Positions 61,238 through 64,000 of a stretch of DNA of 64,000 bases are shown here, one piece after another. How positions within the stretch are numbered: the first letter of the stretch is position 1; every line of letters begins with the position of its first letter. The notes under the pieces were generated by a model. The model was not told the DNA's origin. It made no database searches and saw only the letters and a program-made list of their open reading frames with translations. The position numbers and the translations under genes are program-made. The stretch comes from Uloborus plumipes (Eukaryota > Arthropoda > Arachnida > Araneae > Uloboridae), in the NCBI GenBank assembly GCA_038373865.1, contig JAXGGA010002015.1, positions 1-64,000 of the forward strand, written 5' to 3'.

Positions 61238-63101
61238 CAGACCGTCTGAAATTAGTGATCATGTGACTGTTGTTACTGATGAAGGTTTATTCATTATAAT
61301 AGTTTGCTTTTGAAACATTCTAGTATTTAATAACCTTTTAATTTAACAACTGATAATATGTATGCAGTAATGATAAATAGTAGTAATAATAAGAATAATA
61401 AATAGTGCAATATTAATTCACTACTTCCAAAGCGGCCTTTTATGATCAAACACAAAATCAGAATTGCAGCTGATTTATTATTATTGAGAATTAAATTTTA
61501 CAAGTAACCATCCTCTGGGCGAAATATTCAATGAATATGCACGTGAAGTAACTTCTGCAACAAGAGCGCCGAATCCAGGAGCTATTGTCAAATTTTTATT
61601 AGAATAAAATATTTTAAAAGGTTTTACGATTGAAGCATCAACAAAAAGCTACGATGCACATTGAGAAGAAGTCTGGATTTAGTATTGCTCAATTTAATTT
61701 CCAAAGGTAACTCATCTTTGAATAAAATTTAAGCATATAGCATATCAAAAATTAAACTAGGTTTAGCAAATTACCAGAAGAAAGAGAGAGAGAGAGAGGA
61801 AAAAAAACCCTCCCACCCACCACTAGGTGCTGTGACACCTCGCGGTTCAGTAGACTCGTTTCTTCTAAAGGTTTTTATTGTCCTCATTCTGTCATCCAAA
61901 TTGCTTATTATCGAAATCAGAGAAATATAACTGTAAGAGAGTTAAGATTTGTTTGACGTTTTCCATTTATCCTAAACAAAATTTCACCTTATAACAAACA
62001 ATCAATGTTACAGAACTACATTGTGTAGCTTGTAATTTATTTTCGTACGAGGAACGCTTGCTCTGGCTTATGATCGTTATGTGTTTTTATTATGAGCACT
62101 GCTGGTGTGGGCAATGAGGAAATAAACAATTTGAAACATATATATAAGTTAAAATACAAATTGTGGTACCCGACATTTTCCGAGTAGCTCAGATTTGAGA
62201 CGATTTTGCACCATGTGCTTACACAATTATTGGGGAAAAAATTGGTTTATTTCAATTCAAACTTATGTATCATTTATATTAATGTATGCAGCCATTTCGA
62301 AAATATGACTTTTTTGATATCGGGTCCAGGTCCATTATTTTTGCTCACATTCAGGGGCATCCCGAATTTATTGGGAGGGCTAAAATTTTCAATTGCCAAA
62401 CGAAACTCCAAATTTTTCTGAATGGTAAATACGGGTATACAGATGTAATCGGGGATTTAAGAATTGTTATTTTGTGAAATGAAGTCACCAAATTGCGGAA
62501 TCGTCAGGCAAAATTTGCCGAATAAAGGAATTTTTCGGAAGGTCACAGCGACCTCCCATGAATTACCATAAGGGCGTTCTTGCTCATCCTATATTTACCG
62601 ATGCTGCTTAACTTTTGGAAGTAAATATATGCATTCAAGCTACAAGGTCTACTCCTTTAGTCTCATGAAACTGCGTACAGTTAAGCGAAAACAAGAAGCC
62701 TTGTAAATGGTTTCAAATAACAGCACCGTACTGTGCAGGGATCCTACACTTCCCATTTAAAACGAAAATATGTTATATAATCAAATAATTTCGACTTTCT
62801 CGTTATAAAAAACAGCGTGCTGCCTGTGACTTTTTTATTTTCTTGCTGTGACACCAACTGGTATTCATCAGTAGTCAAGTGATGATGCTTAATGAATATG
62901 GCAGCGGCGCAACAAGAGGGGGTCAGCCCCCCAGAGCCTTTGGTTTTATAATCCTAATACAGAAGTTTGCACGTGTAAGGTTATTTTTTACCCCCCGCTG
63001 GCTACGTTAGTGGTTTATATGAATTTTCTAGATTTACCACAATTGTCAGTGAATCCTCAGCGATGAAAGCAGAATCTTAATAGAACATGACTATCGTAGG
63101 A
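61238..63101. other. AT-rich spacer with possible tiny hAT MITE
   Basis: At 62902-63012, CAGCGGCGCAACAAGAGGGG and the complement of CCCCCCGCTGGCTACGTTAG look like hAT-style ends, but no 8-bp duplication is visible. GA microsatellite at 61782-61798. No gene. Confidence 0.3.
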
Positions 63102-63696
63102 TAGACCGGGGCACGTTCACGAGGATTTTTTTCAATGATTTGTTTTAATTTTTATGTTTCAAGTTAGGAAATTTTAGACGTTATGGTCTTATAAAGCAGT
63201 GTTAATAAAGTTAAAGTTTGTGCATTCAGTTTTTGCCCTGCTTGAGTATTTAAGCGTCAAAAAAATAATTTTCGGGTACATGTCTGTTGCGTAACCCTGC
63301 TCCGCACCCGGAACACGTTTATGCAGTCTCCCTTACTGACTCAGTCTCAGTTAGAGAACAGCATTTTTTATCATTTTGACATCTAACTTAGTTGTATTGT
63401 TCTCACACAACGATGAAACTCTGCTAATGTTCATGTAATTGTTTATTTTTATCTAAGCATTCTTAGTTCACAATAATTTTCGATATGTTAAACACAAAAT
63501 TCACCCAATTTTGCAAAAAAAAAAAAAAAAAAAAGCGGTTATACTCCCACAAATGCTATATCAAAGCTTTGGAACACTGAAAAACTTGTGAGAGTACTTG
63601 GTAGGGTGCAGTATCAATCTGTTACGACTGGTGACATGCCAATTATAACACATTTCGAAAAAAGGGCACTGTGTAAACATGCCCCGTGCTTGGCTA
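63102..63696. mobile_element. Possible TIR element
   Basis: TAGACCGGGGCACGTTCAC at the left and the complement of GTAAACATGCCCCGTGCTTG at the right form imperfect inverted ends, with TA near both. The rest of the window to 64000 shows nothing recognisable. Confidence 0.35.
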
Positions 63697-64000
63697 GTAG
63701 CATCAATGTATTTTCGCCAAAATATGCCAAATGCTGATTGGCAACCAGTTTAAAAAGGCGCAAACAGAAAGTAAGACACTTTCTTTGTTTTTTAAGATTG
63801 CAATATCACTATCAAGATCTATTAAGTGTAGAAGAGGATAAATGCATGCAAACATTATAAATAAGGCTTTTTAAGCCTGCATAGTACAGATCATTGTTTA
63901 TCCGGACTGCATATTTGGCCTTTTAAGTACATATGCACGAGTGTTTCCAACTTTCGTCAAAGTTTTAGCGAACAAGGCTGTCCTTATCATTATCAACTGC

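Overview
This is AT-rich animal nuclear DNA, probably from an arthropod with a large, repeat-laden genome. A chelicerate such as a spider is my guess, from general appearance only. There is no operon, no prokaryotic signal, and no intact protein-coding gene that I can support. The long open frames are tandem-repeat or microsatellite artefacts. The only recognisable protein homology is a broken piece of a Helitron Rep/helicase protein at 40192-40458, inside a non-autonomous Helitron with a good hairpin-CTAG 3' end.

The window is a dense, nested collection of non-autonomous transposable elements, many of which can be delimited by their target-site duplications (TSDs). Left part: a 2.35 kb inverted repeat (958-3306), a short Helitron (3547-4017), a pogo/mariner-like element carrying a second MITE (8457-9488), family A copy 1 split by a TA-flanked MITE (10051-11077), and a hAT-like element with an 8-bp TSD that contains a family C element (11366-12883). 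Next come a family B fragment and a second short Helitron (15209-15617).

Middle: the outstanding object is 16759-19899. It is a 3.1 kb element whose inverted termini are tandem arrays of a ~15-16 bp unit built on AAAATGTCGC. It sits inside family A copy 2 and is flanked by a 9-bp duplication. That architecture matches Foldback (FB/NOF-type MULE) elements. A solo terminus lies at 23220-23377. Around it are hAT-like MITEs, a tRNA-like sequence, a 147-bp tandem satellite (23745-24620), and a set of inverted dispersed repeats (families F, G and H).

Right part: tRNA-derived SINE sequence interrupted by an 8-9 bp TSD MITE (33395-34105), further family A and B copies, a pogo-like element containing family A copy 5 (36643-37925), the Helitron (39505-40513), a hAT-like element with a perfect 8-bp TSD (42942-43612), a candidate spliced exon (44764-45120), a perfect 123-bp-arm hairpin (46290-46573), more family B and C copies, and hAT-like family J remnants. 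The last ~3 kb is mostly featureless intergenic or intronic sequence.

Family names A to J are my own labels for sequences seen more than once in this window. Superfamily assignments rest on termini and TSDs read by eye, not on database matches.
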